64,000 nucleotides of DNA, from positions 62,001 through 126,000 of the forward strand of contig CAWBRU010000009.1 in the NCBI GenBank assembly GCA_963791325.1, read 5' to 3'. The DNA is from JBEVJK01 sp963791325 (GTDB taxonomy: Bacteria; Pseudomonadota; Alphaproteobacteria; Rhizobiales; Rhizobiaceae). Positions 38,747-47,474 of this stretch are shown in pieces (the stretch's first letter is position 1; every line of letters starts with the position of its first letter). The position numbers and the translations under genes were made by a program. Below the pieces are notes generated by a model, which did no database searches, was not told the DNA's origin, and saw only the letters and a list, made by a program, of their open reading frames with translations.

Positions 38747-38986
38747 GTTCACCTTCCCAGGCACGCAGTTCGTCCTCGGGCAAAGGATCAAAGAATAAGT
38801 CGGGCAATTCAAAGCGGCCCTTCCAGGCCCCATAGCCGCGCACACCCGGGGCGGCACGCTTGATGGCGATCGGAACCAGCTTGGCAACCTCCCGCGCGCC
38901 GCGGGACAGGACCACCTCCTCGCCCGCTTCGACCCGGGCGATCAACTGCACAGCTCACTGTTGGTCTCGTCGATCTCTACAATCAT
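38730..38986 (-). pseudogene. VapB/Phd-like antitoxin with an apparent frameshift
   Basis: The intact body is QLIARVEAGEEVVLSRGAR, then KLVPIAIKRAAPGVRGYG, a Phd/YefM-like antitoxin (73 codons from GTG 38951 to 38730). The family's N-terminal strand is encoded just upstream in another register: from ATG 38986 the DNA reads MIVEIDETNSEL, then runs into a stop at Cys-Ser-stop. Restoring one base in CTGTGCAG (as CTGTCGCAG, giving L-S-Q) near 38951 fuses the two parts into a normal antitoxin, MIVEIDETNSELSQLIARVE. So either one base was lost here or read wrongly, or translation restarts at GTG. Confidence 0.7.
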
Positions 38987-39210
38987 GCGTTGAATCTAGC
39001 GCGACTCCGGTTTAGGAGCAAGAGGCAGCGCTGATCCGATGGCGGGAGAGTTCGGCCAGGACAGCCTCTGGCGCTTGGCAACCAAATCGAGGCCGGCTAT
39101 GCCATCGGCGATTGCCAGCCAAGGCCTCGCGGCGCGCAGCAGCAGCGGAACCGGACCGGACCCGCGGCTCACCTGCGGCCTTGCTGCCCGACGGGAGGAG
39201 CGACGTAACG

Positions 39211-40011
39211 ATGGCCAAGACCGGAACGATCCGCGCCGGCATGGGAGGCTGGACCTTCGAGCCGTGGGACACCTCGTTCTATCCCGATACGCTGGCCAAG
39301 GCCAAACAGCTCAGCTTCGCCAGCCGCCAGGTACCGACCATCGAGGTGAACGGCACCTACTACTCCACCTTCAAGCCCGCCACTTTTGCCAAATGGGCCG
39401 GCGATGCGCCCGACGGTTTCGTCTTCTCACTGAAAGGCAACCGCTTCATCACCAATCGCCGGGTGCTGGCCGAGGCCGCCGAGTCGGTGGCCCGGTTCCT
39501 CAATTCGGGCATTGTCGAGCTCGGCGACAAGCTCGGCCCGCTGCTCTGGCAGATGGCCCCGACCAAGAAGTTCGACGCCGACGACTTCGCCGCTTTTCTG
39601 GCGCTCTTGCCGGACCGCCATGACGGCGCGCCGCTGCGGCATGCCGTCGAGGTGCGCCACCCGTCATTTGCGGTGCCGGAGTTCGTGGCCCTGGCCCGCA
39701 AGGCCGGTGCTGCGATCGTCTATGCCGACCACCCGACTTACCCGGCGATCGCCGACGTCACCGCCGATTTCGTCTATGCCCGGCTGCAGACCGGCACCGA
39801 CGACGTCGCCACCTGCTATGCGCCGGAAGCGCTCGACGCCTGGGCCGGCCGCGTCGGCACTTGGGCCGCCGGCCGTTCCCCGGCCGACCTGCCGATGGTC
39901 GGTCCGGCCGAGGATGTGGCCGTGCTGCCGCGCGACGTCTTCGTCTACTTCATCCACAACGGCAAGACGCGGGCGCCGCACGGGGCCATGGCGCTGATGG
40001 AAAGGGTCTAG
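39211..40011 (+). CDS. DUF72 family protein
   Basis: 266 residues, a TIM-barrel-like family of unknown activity. Signature features: IRAGMGGWTFEPWDTSFYP at the N-terminus, FSLKGNRFITNRRVL, VEVRHPSF and the ending FVYFIHNGKTRAPHGAMALM. ATG 39211 follows GGGAGGAG. The last four bases overlap the 3' end of the convergent NAD(P)HX repair gene. No catalytic assignment possible. Confidence 0.85.
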   Translation: MAKTGTIRAGMGGWTFEPWDTSFYPDTLAKAKQLSFASRQVPTIEVNGTYYSTFKPATFAKWAGDAPDGFVFSLKGNRFITNRRVLAEAAESVARFLNSGIVELGDKLGPLLWQMAPTKKFDADDFAAFLALLPDRHDGAPLRHAVEVRHPSFAVPEFVALARKAGAAIVYADHPTYPAIADVTADFVYARLQTGTDDVATCYAPEALDAWAGRVGTWAAGRSPADLPMVGPAEDVAVLPRDVFVYFIHNGKTRAPHGAMALMERV

Positions 40012-41540
40012 CCCGCGCCACCCCGGCCGGCCGCTGCTGCGGCGCGGTCGAAAAGCTCCGCCATCACCCCGACCAATGCGGCAGGCAAGTCCTCGGCGAT
40101 CAGTCCGGCGCCGAAGCGCCGAGCGGCTTCGGCGTGGATCCATACCGCGGCAGCCGCTGCCTCGAACGCCGGCATGCCTTGCGCCAGCAGGGAGGCGACG
40201 ATGCCGCAAAGCACATCGCCCGAGCCGGCCGTGGCCAGCCATGCCGTGCCGTTGCCGTTGATGGCGGCGCGCCCATCGGGCGCCGCGATCACCGTATCGG
40301 GGCCCTTGTAGATCAGCACCGCCCCTGCCCGCGCCGCCGCCTCGCGCGCCCGGTCGAGCTTCGAGCCCTCGCCTGCGAGGTCGGGGAACAGCCGGCCGAA
40401 CTCGCCCTCATGCGGGGTGAGCACCAGCGCCGCCCGGCCGGGCTTTCGCTGCGCCTCGAACAGGAACGCGGCTCTTTCGCCCGCCAGCGAAGTGATCGCG
40501 TCGGCATCGAAGACGAGCCCCTCGGCAATGCCTCCGGCCGCCGCAATCAGCGCGAGCGCCAGCCCGGCGGTCTCTTCGCCGATGCCGAAGCCCGGCCCCA
40601 GGACGAGGGCGCCCGGCTTGCGCTCGGCGAGAAAGCGCAGCGCCTCATCCTGCCCCGCGCAGCGCCGCAGGATGATCGAGGTCAGGTGAGCCGCGTTGAC
40701 CAGCAGTGCATCGGGCGGCGAAAGCAGCGTCACCGCCCCTGCCCCGGCCCGCTGCGCGGCAAGCGACGCGAGCCGTGCCGCGCCGGTCGCGGCCGCGCCG
40801 CCCGAGAACACCGCGACGTGGCCGCGCGCATATTTGTGCGTGTCGACGGCCGGCGGGCGGATCTGCGGCACGAACAGGTCGGGCCCGTTCTCGTAGGCGG
40901 ACGGTCGGATCGTGGGCAGCACAGCCTGTGGAATGCCGATATCCGTCAGCTCCAATTTTCCACAGAAAAGCTTACCCGGATGAAGGAGATGGCCGGGTTT
41001 CTTGCAAAAGAAGGTGATGGTGTGATCCGCCCGAAAGGCCGTTCCGAGCACCGCGCCCGTCATCCCGGATACGCCGGAGGGAAGGTCGACTGCCACCACC
41101 GGCACGCCGGCTTGCCTCACCGCGGCCGCAGCCGCGGCCGCAGCCCCCGCCAGCGGCTTGGCCAGGCCCGCGCCGAACAGCGCGTCGACGACGACGCTGC
41201 CCGGCAGCGGCGCGAACGCCGACAGATCCTTTGCGGGCAGCGGACAGGCGGCAGCCGCTGCAGCGGCGTCCGTGCCCGTTTTGGGCGGCGCAAGGCGCCA
41301 GAGCCGCACCGCTACCCCGGCCTCGGCCAGCAGCCGCGCCGCGACATAGCCGTCGCCGCCATTGTTGCCCGGCCCGCAGAGCACGTCGACCGAACTGCGG
41401 CTCTCATAGCCGCGCAGCACGGCAGCCGCCACGGCCGCGCCCGCGCGTTCCATCAGCGTCCGGCCGTCCGCCGGCCCGGCCGCGATCGTCAGCCGGTCGG
41501 CAAGCGCCATCTCGTCGGGGGTGAGCAGTTCGTTGGCCAT
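40008..41540 (-). CDS. nnr: Bifunctional NAD(P)HX epimerase / ADP-dependent dehydratase (NnrE-NnrD)
   Basis: 510 residues; repairs hydrated NADH/NADPH. The N-terminal YjeF_N epimerase domain (about 1-215) has DVLCGPGNNGGDGYVAARLL. The C-terminal ribokinase-like dehydratase domain (about 235-500) has the nucleotide motif NGNGTAWLATAGSGDVLCGI, LVLTPHEGEFGRLF and VLIYKGPDTVI. Both domains are complete. Alone on its strand, divergent from glnB. Confidence 0.92.
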   Translation of the reverse strand: MANELLTPDEMALADRLTIAAGPADGRTLMERAGAAVAAAVLRGYESRSSVDVLCGPGNNGGDGYVAARLLAEAGVAVRLWRLAPPKTGTDAAAAAAACPLPAKDLSAFAPLPGSVVVDALFGAGLAKPLAGAAAAAAAAVRQAGVPVVAVDLPSGVSGMTGAVLGTAFRADHTITFFCKKPGHLLHPGKLFCGKLELTDIGIPQAVLPTIRPSAYENGPDLFVPQIRPPAVDTHKYARGHVAVFSGGAAATGAARLASLAAQRAGAGAVTLLSPPDALLVNAAHLTSIILRRCAGQDEALRFLAERKPGALVLGPGFGIGEETAGLALALIAAAGGIAEGLVFDADAITSLAGERAAFLFEAQRKPGRAALVLTPHEGEFGRLFPDLAGEGSKLDRAREAAARAGAVLIYKGPDTVIAAPDGRAAINGNGTAWLATAGSGDVLCGIVASLLAQGMPAFEAAAAAVWIHAEAARRFGAGLIAEDLPAALVGVMAELFDRAAAAAGRGGAG

Positions 41541-41842
41541 GGCAAATCCGGAAGTCGCGCGAAGCTTAGCTGCAACGCGAGCCGATGCGCAAACCGCCGA
41601 TCTGCCGCCAAATCAGGCGATCTGCCCATTTCTTAGGCAGGGCACCACGCCCCACCGGCCGCCGGTGCGGTTCGAGGCGGACCCCGCCGGTTCGCGATGT
41701 CGCGAATTTCGCCTTGCTTGTCGGCCCCATGCCAATCCTGCGAGAACCCGTCCGCGTCCCACTACTCTGGCACATTTCGTGCTTCGCGAGCGACGAAACG
41801 GCGACGTGCCGGGCCGTTTTGTCAGCGCGGGAGCCATTCTGG
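41541..41842. other. Intergenic region with the glnB regulatory sequences
   Basis: 302 bases between the divergent nnr and glnB genes. Holds the sigma-54 site at 41768 and, about 100 bases further upstream, a short palindrome CACCGG-CCG-CCGGTG at 41653-41667 that might be an activator site, though its spacing does not match NtrC sites exactly. Nothing else recognised. Confidence 0.5.
41768..41784 (+). promoter_or_regulatory. Sigma-54 (RpoN) promoter of glnB-glnA
   Basis: TGGCACATTTCGTGCTT: GG at 41769-41770, exactly ten bases, then GC at 41781-41782, in the context TGGCAC...GTGC of the -24/-12 consensus. It lies 59 bases before glnB. RpoN and NtrC control of glnB-glnA is well known in rhizobia. 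Confidence 0.75.
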
Positions 41843-42181
41843 ATGAAAAAGATCGAAGCGATCATCAAACCGTTCAAGCTTGATGAGGTCAAAGAGGCGC
41901 TTCAGGAGGTTGGCCTGCAAGGCATTACGGTCACCGAGGCCAAAGGTTTCGGCCGCCAGAAGGGCCATACCGAGCTCTATAGGGGTGCGGAGTATGTCGT
42001 CGATTTTCTGCCGAAGGTGAAGATCGAGGTGGTGCTGGGCGACGACGCCGTCGAAGGCGCCATCGACGCGATCCGTCGCGCCGCACAAACCGGCCGCATC
42101 GGCGACGGCAAGATCTTCGTCTCCAACATCGAGGAGGTCGTGCGCATCCGCACAGGCGAAACCGGTATCGACGCCATTTAG
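41843..42181 (+). CDS. glnB: Nitrogen regulatory PII protein GlnB
   Basis: 112 residues, full length. Starts MKKIEAIIKPFKLDEVKEAL; the uridylylated Tyr51 is in the T-loop ELYRGAEYVVDF; the B-loop TGRIGDGKIFV is present. PII senses 2-oxoglutarate, ATP/ADP and glutamine status and controls the NtrB and adenylyltransferase enzymes. ATG 41843 follows GGGAG; an open frame to the left is not part of the protein. Cotranscribed with glnA 52 bases downstream, so this is the glnB and not the glnK-amtB copy. Confidence 0.96.
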   Translation: MKKIEAIIKPFKLDEVKEALQEVGLQGITVTEAKGFGRQKGHTELYRGAEYVVDFLPKVKIEVVLGDDAVEGAIDAIRRAAQTGRIGDGKIFVSNIEEVVRIRTGETGIDAI

Positions 42182-42233
42182 GGGGCTGGTCTCCGCAGCC
42201 ATTTCGAACGAAGTCATCAGACAGGGAAAAGAT

Positions 42234-43643
42234 ATGACGACAGCGAGTGACATTCTCAAACAGGTTAAAGACAACGACGTCAAATTCGTCGATCTGCGGT
42301 TCACCGACCCCAAGGGCAAGATGCAGCACGTCACCATGGACGTTGCCGAAGTCGACGAGGATATGTTCGCCGACGGCGTGATGTTCGACGGCTCCTCGAT
42401 CGCCGGCTGGAAGGCGATCAACGAGTCCGACATGGTGCTGATGCCGGATGCCGAGACGGCCCACATGGACCCGTTCTTCGCGCAGTCGACGATGGTGGTG
42501 ATCTGCGACATCCTCGACCCGATCTCCGGCGAGGCCTATAACCGCGACCCGCGCGGCACTGCCAAGAAGGCCGAGGCCTACATGAAGTCGGAAGGCATCG
42601 GCGACACCGTCTATGTCGGTCCGGAAGCCGAGTTCTTCGTCTTCGACGACGTCAAATACAAGGCCGATCCTTACAACACCGGCTTCAAGCTGGATTCGAC
42701 CGAGCTGCCGTCGAACGACGACACCGACTACGAGACCGGCAATATGGGCCACCGGCCGCGGATCAAGGGCGGTTACTTCCCCGTCCCGCCGGTCGATTCC
42801 AGCCAGGACATGCGCTCCGAGATGCTTACCGTGATGGCCGAGATGGGGGTGCGGACGGAAAAGCACCATCACGAGGTTGCCGCCGCGCAGCATGAGCTCG
42901 GGCTCAAGTTCGACACGCTGGTGCGCAACGCCGACAAGATGCAGATCTACAAATACGTCGTGCATCAGGTCGCCAATGCCTATGGCAAGACGGCGACGTT
43001 CATGCCCAAGCCGATCTTCGGCGACAACGGTTCGGGCATGCACGTCCATCAGTCGATCTGGAAGGGCGGCAAGCCGACCTTCGCCGGCAACGAATATTCG
43101 GGCCTGTCGGAATCGTGCCTGTTCTATATCGGCGGCATCATCAAGCACGCCAAGGCGATCAACGCCTTCACCAACCCGCTGACCAACTCCTACAAGCGGC
43201 TGGTACCGGGCTACGAAGCCCCGGTGCTGCTCGCCTATTCGGCGCGCAACCGCTCCGCCTCGTGCCGCATCCCGTTCGGATCCTCGCCGAAGGCGAAGCG
43301 CGTCGAAGTCCGCTTCCCCGACCCGGGCGCCAATCCCTATCTCGGCTTTGCCGCGATGCTGATGGCCGGGCTCGACGGCATCAAGAACAAGATCCATCCC
43401 GGCCAGCCGATGGACAAGGATCTCTACGACTTGCCGCCGAAGGAGCTGAAGCGGATCCCGACCGTCTGCGGCTCGCTGCGCGAGGCGCTGCAGAGCCTCG
43501 ACAAGGACCGCGCCTTCCTCAAGGCCGGCGGGGTGTTCGACGACGACCAGATCGACGCCTATATCGAACTCAAAATGGTCGAGGTGATGCGCTTCGAGAT
43601 GACGCCGCATCCGGTCGAATACGACATGTATTATTCGGTCTAA
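42234..43643 (+). CDS. glnA: Glutamine synthetase, type I
   Basis: 469 residues; makes glutamine from glutamate, ammonia and ATP as a dodecamer. Motifs: MFDGSSIAGW, the Glu-rich metal site VGPEAEFFVF, the ATP motif KPIFGDNGSGMHVHQS, and RIPFGSSPKAKRVEVRFPD. The adenylylated Tyr is in DKDLYDLPP, so control by GlnE is likely. AGGGAAAAG precedes ATG 42234. Followed by a strong terminator at 43661. Confidence 0.97.
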   Translation: MTTASDILKQVKDNDVKFVDLRFTDPKGKMQHVTMDVAEVDEDMFADGVMFDGSSIAGWKAINESDMVLMPDAETAHMDPFFAQSTMVVICDILDPISGEAYNRDPRGTAKKAEAYMKSEGIGDTVYVGPEAEFFVFDDVKYKADPYNTGFKLDSTELPSNDDTDYETGNMGHRPRIKGGYFPVPPVDSSQDMRSEMLTVMAEMGVRTEKHHHEVAAAQHELGLKFDTLVRNADKMQIYKYVVHQVANAYGKTATFMPKPIFGDNGSGMHVHQSIWKGGKPTFAGNEYSGLSESCLFYIGGIIKHAKAINAFTNPLTNSYKRLVPGYEAPVLLAYSARNRSASCRIPFGSSPKAKRVEVRFPDPGANPYLGFAAMLMAGLDGIKNKIHPGQPMDKDLYDLPPKELKRIPTVCGSLREALQSLDKDRAFLKAGGVFDDDQIDAYIELKMVEVMRFEMTPHPVEYDMYYSV

Positions 43644-43660
43644 ACCCTCGATTTAGCTGC

Positions 43661-43700
43661 AAAAAAAGCCCGGCGGCCGCAACGCCGCCGGGCTTTTTTG
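43661..43700. terminator. Bidirectional rho-independent terminator of glnA and the MFS gene
   Basis: Stem GCCCGGCGGC / GCCGCCGGGC (43668-43677 and 43684-43693) with a 6-base loop, flanked by seven A on the left and six T on the right. It serves glnA and the convergent transporter gene. Confidence 0.93.
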
Positions 43701-43708
43701 TGTAAGAG

Positions 43709-45598
43709 TCAGTCCTTGGCGTTGAGGTCGGTGCCCAGCGTGTCCTTGACGAACAGCGAGCCGATCACCAGCGACATCGCCGCGATCACCACCGGATACC
43801 AAAGGCCGAAATAGATGTCGCCCTTGTAGGCGCTCAGCGCAAACACCGTCGCCGGCAGCAGGCCGCCGAACCAGCCATTGCCGATGTGATAGGGCAGCGA
43901 CATGCCGGTATAGCGGATGCGGGTCGGGAACATCTCGACCAGGAACGCCGCGATCGGCCCGTAGACCATGGTCACGAACAGCACCAGGACGAATAGGATG
44001 GCGATCGTCAGCGGCCAGTTCACCTGGGCCGGATCGGCAAACATCGCATAGGGGCCGCCGCCAGGGATGTCGTAGACGGTGACGTCGCTCGCCCCGGCTG
44101 CCTCCTCGGGGGTCAGCAGCTTGTCCTTGACGGCCTGTGCGGCCGGCACCGTCGCCTTCTGGCCGGCACGGATGGCCGAAGCGTCGAGCTTAAGCTCCGG
44201 ATTGGCGGCGACGAAGGCGTCGAGCTTCTGGTCCGGCACTTTGGCGACGCCGCGTTTCAGCGGATAGCCGCCATCGGCGAGCGCCATGTTCACGGCCTTG
44301 ACGAAGGCGGCATCCTTGGCTTTGGCCTGGTCGGCGGCAGCCACCGCGTCGTAGGATTCCACCGTCTCGTTGCCGAGTTTCACGGTTGCCGGCGTGCCTG
44401 GCGCGGCCGTCGGCACGACGTCATAGGGCACCGAGTTCTTGGTCAGGAAGGAGGTGGCGATGTCGCACGAGGTGGTGAACTTCGCCGTGCCCACCGGGTT
44501 GAACTGGAAGCGGCAATCCCCCGGGGCGGCCGTCACTTGGGCGCGGGTATTCTGCTGGGCGGTGGCCAGCGCCGGATTGGCGGCCCAGGTCAAAGCCTTG
44601 AACAGCGGGAAGGTGCAGACGATCGCCAGCGCCAGCCCGGCCATGATGATCGGCTTGCGGCCGACCCGGTCCGACAGCCAGCCGAACACGACGAAGAACG
44701 CGGTGCCCAGCGCCAGGGCGATCGCGATCATGATGTTGACGGTCTGCGCGTCGAGCTTCAGCACGTTCTGCAGGAAGAACAGCGCGTAGAACTGGCCGTT
44801 GTACCACACCACCGCTTGGCCGGCGGTCAGGCCGAACAGCGCCAGCAGCGCGATCTTGGCATTGCTCCACTGACCGAAGGCCTCCGTCAGCGGCGCCTTC
44901 GAGCCCTTGCCCTCCTCCTTCATCCGCTGGAAGGTCGGCGATTCGCTGAGCGAAAGCCGGATCCAGATCGAGATGCCGAGCAGCACGAACGAGATGATGA
45001 ACGGCAGCCGCCAGCCCCAGGCGGCATAGGTGTCCTTGCTCATCGCGCCCTGCACGATCAGGATGACGATCAGCGACAAGAACAGCCCGAGCGTGGCCGT
45101 GGTCTGGATCCAGGAGGTGTAATAGCCGCGCCGGTCGTCGGGCGCATGCTCGGCGACATAGGTGGCGGCGCCGCCATACTCGCCGCCGAGCGCCAGGCCC
45201 TGCAGCATGCGCAACAGGATCAGGATGACCGGTGCGGCAATGCCCCAGCTGGCATAGCCGGGCAGCAGGCCGACCAGGAAGGTCGACAGGCCCATGATGG
45301 TCATCGTCACCAGGAAGGTATATTTGCGGCCGACCATGTCGCCGACGCGGCCGAACACCAGGGCGCCGAACGGCCGCACCAGAAAGCCCGCCGCAAAGGC
45401 GAGCAGCGCGAAGATGTTGCGGGTCGCCTCCGGAATGGCCGGGCTGAAGAAGGTGGTGCCGATGAACGCCGCCAGCGAGCCGTACAGGTAGAAGTCGTAC
45501 CACTCGAAGACGGTGCCCAGTGACGAGGCGAAGATGACTTTCTTTTCCTCGCGGGTCATGCCGCGCCTGCCGCTGCGGGCCGAAGTGGCAACTGCCAT
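43709..45598 (-). CDS. MFS transporter of the MHS (metabolite:H+ symporter) family, with a large extra domain
   Basis: 629 residues, longer than the usual ~430-550 for this family. The first ~330 residues are classical MHS: TVFEWYDFYLYGSLAAFIGT, GRVGDMVGRKYTFL, RMLQGLALGGEYGGAATYVA, and FGWLSDRVGRKPIIM in the middle. After the segment GLALAIVCTFPLFKAL an insertion of ~190 residues (about 336-524) with two cysteines (GDCRF, TSCDIA) and no membrane helix precedes the last four membrane helices (NWPLTIAILFVLVLFVTM onward), which are normal (EMFPTRIRYTGMSLPYHIG). The insertion should lie on the periplasmic side. Start ATG 45598 follows GGGAGGATCGG. Substrate not predicted. Confidence 0.85.
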   Translation of the reverse strand: MAVATSARSGRRGMTREEKKVIFASSLGTVFEWYDFYLYGSLAAFIGTTFFSPAIPEATRNIFALLAFAAGFLVRPFGALVFGRVGDMVGRKYTFLVTMTIMGLSTFLVGLLPGYASWGIAAPVILILLRMLQGLALGGEYGGAATYVAEHAPDDRRGYYTSWIQTTATLGLFLSLIVILIVQGAMSKDTYAAWGWRLPFIISFVLLGISIWIRLSLSESPTFQRMKEEGKGSKAPLTEAFGQWSNAKIALLALFGLTAGQAVVWYNGQFYALFFLQNVLKLDAQTVNIMIAIALALGTAFFVVFGWLSDRVGRKPIIMAGLALAIVCTFPLFKALTWAANPALATAQQNTRAQVTAAPGDCRFQFNPVGTAKFTTSCDIATSFLTKNSVPYDVVPTAAPGTPATVKLGNETVESYDAVAAADQAKAKDAAFVKAVNMALADGGYPLKRGVAKVPDQKLDAFVAANPELKLDASAIRAGQKATVPAAQAVKDKLLTPEEAAGASDVTVYDIPGGGPYAMFADPAQVNWPLTIAILFVLVLFVTMVYGPIAAFLVEMFPTRIRYTGMSLPYHIGNGWFGGLLPATVFALSAYKGDIYFGLWYPVVIAAMSLVIGSLFVKDTLGTDLNAKD

Positions 45599-45738
45599 AA
45601 CCGATCCTCCCTGCTCTTTCCCGGGATGCACCTTCGCTTTCATAGCCGGCGAATCACGGCCAGTCAGCCGCAAAAATGACACAATCAACCGGGGATGGCA
45701 GCCCAGCCCCGGTCCGAGGCCTGTTCCGGAGGGATCGC

Positions 45739-46548
45739 CTACGGTCGCGATGGATCGGGCAGCGTTCTCAACAGGGCTGCCGCAGCCATCATCTCGGCCT
45801 TGCGGAAGGCTCGCCTCTGCACCGCCTCGGCATCTTCGCCCCAGTGCTCGATGTTCCAATCCTCGTCGATATGGGCTGCCCGCCAAGCCTCGGACGCCGA
45901 CAGGGCGCCGGCTTCCGTGGCGAGCGCCAGCAGTGCCGACCCGGTCAGCGAGGTCATCGAATGCAGCGCCGCCAGGCGCAGCGGCTCCCCGCGGCGCGCC
46001 AGATGGAGGCCGACTGCGCCGATCGCCTCGCGCGGCTGCTCGACGTGAATGACCCCTTCCGCCAGCGCGAAGCGGGCCCCGAGCGCCTGCCGTGCCCAGT
46101 CGAGCACCGGGTCCCAGGCCTCGTTCTGGCGCTCGACCAGGCGCTCGGGGCTCGCGGCGCGATAGCAGACGAGATCGGACGCGGAAAACCGCATGATGTC
46201 CTCGATCACCGCCTGACTTTCACGCGCCACGCCGTCGATGGCGGTGTTGACCAGCCGCATCACCGGCATCGTCTTGGGGTCGAGGAATTCGCCCTGGGCA
46301 GCGAATTCGCCCGCCAGCAGCTCGGCGGCGGCCGCGCTGGGCAGCGCCACCGGGGCGCCTGCCGGGGTCTTGAGCGTCTTGCCGTCGAGGTGCACCGCAA
46401 AGCCGCCGTCCGGCGTCGGCGCGACGCTGACCGCGCCGTAGAAGCGGCGCGGCAGGGCGGCCTTCATCTGGATCTGGGCGCGGCGCACCGGATCGGGATC
46501 GGAGAGCTGCCGGCCGGCCTCAAGGTTTTTCAGGATATCACGCATCAT
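45739..46548 (-). CDS. ATP12-like F1-ATPase assembly chaperone
   Basis: 269 residues. ATP12 family, which binds the F1 alpha subunit. Signatures: RRFYGAVSVAPTPDGGFAVH, LDGKTLKTPAGAPVALPS, MRLVNTAIDGVARES, and IEHWGEDAEAVQRRAF. Found in alphaproteobacteria and mitochondria only. ATG 46548 overlaps the EamA stop by one base (TGATG), so the genes are coupled. Confidence 0.9.
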   Translation of the reverse strand: MMRDILKNLEAGRQLSDPDPVRRAQIQMKAALPRRFYGAVSVAPTPDGGFAVHLDGKTLKTPAGAPVALPSAAAAELLAGEFAAQGEFLDPKTMPVMRLVNTAIDGVARESQAVIEDIMRFSASDLVCYRAASPERLVERQNEAWDPVLDWARQALGARFALAEGVIHVEQPREAIGAVGLHLARRGEPLRLAALHSMTSLTGSALLALATEAGALSASEAWRAAHIDEDWNIEHWGEDAEAVQRRAFRKAEMMAAAALLRTLPDPSRP

Positions 46549-47474
46549 CACTCCGCTGCCGGCAGCTTCTGACGCGGCGGCCGATTGACCAGGACCAGGC
46601 CGCCGGCAATCAGACCGAGCGCCGCAAAGATCTTCCAGCTGAGCGGCTCGCCGAGCAGCAGCCCGCCGCACATCACTGCAAAGGCGGGGGTCAAGAAGGT
46701 AAAGCTCGACAAGCCCGCCGCCGGGTAGCGGCGCATCAGCCAGAACCACAGAATATAGGTGAACGCGACGACATAGACAGCCTGGAAGGCGAGTGCGCCG
46801 CCCGACAGCGGCGTCGGCTCGCGCAGGATCGGTCCGGCGAGCGGCAACAGCGGGGCCATCATCACCGACGACACCGCCAGCTGGTAGAGCAGCAGCTTCT
46901 CGGCGCTGGTCCTGACCAGCCGCGTTGCCTTGATCACCAGCGTGGTTGCCGCCCAGAGCAGGCCGGCGCCGATGCTGAGCAGATCGCCCACGATGGCCTC
47001 GGGCCCCGGCAGGCTGAGCTTGTCGGAGAACACCAGCACCACGCCGAGAAAGGCCAGCAGGAGGCCGATCAGCTTCTTCGGCGTCATCCGCTCGCCAAGC
47101 CAGAAATGCGCGCCGATCAGGATCCAGAACGGCATGGTGTTGACGAGAAGCGCACTGCGCGCCACGGAGGTGTATTCCAGGCCGATGAAGATCAGGCTGA
47201 ACTCGGCGCCGAACAGAAGGCCGGCGACAATGCCCGGTCCCAGCGAGCCGTCGCGGCCGAACAGCGCGATGCCGCGATAGCGGCACCAGGCGAACACCAG
47301 AACGGCGGCGATCGCCGAACGCGCCATGGTCAGGAAGATCGGGTTGAACCCGGTGTTGGCCAGCTTGGCGGCGACCCCGTTCAGCCCCCAGGAAAAGGTG
47401 AGCAGCAGCATCAGGGCGGCGGCGCTCGCATCGATCGCGTCGCGCCGGTCCAAGGCTGGGGCCGCCTCACGCAC
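46548..47474 (-). CDS. EamA/DMT-superfamily permease
   Basis: 308 residues with ten predicted membrane helices in two EamA halves (LMLLLTFSWGLNGVAAKLAN in the first; GDLLSIGAGLLWAATTLVIK in the second). Metabolite exporter or permease of unknown substrate. GTG start at 47474 overlaps the rluC stop by 8 bases. In rhizobia I expect a HAD phosphatase at this position of the gene string, so this gene may be a local replacement or insertion. Confidence 0.82.
   Translation of the reverse strand: MREAAPALDRRDAIDASAAALMLLLTFSWGLNGVAAKLANTGFNPIFLTMARSAIAAVLVFAWCRYRGIALFGRDGSLGPGIVAGLLFGAEFSLIFIGLEYTSVARSALLVNTMPFWILIGAHFWLGERMTPKKLIGLLLAFLGVVLVFSDKLSLPGPEAIVGDLLSIGAGLLWAATTLVIKATRLVRTSAEKLLLYQLAVSSVMMAPLLPLAGPILREPTPLSGGALAFQAVYVVAFTYILWFWLMRRYPAAGLSSFTFLTPAFAVMCGGLLLGEPLSWKIFAALGLIAGGLVLVNRPPRQKLPAAE

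Noticed and set aside
41653..41667. NtrC-binding site upstream of glnB
   Set aside because: The palindrome CACCGG-CCG-CCGGTG does not have the GCACC-N5-GGTGC geometry; kept only as a note.
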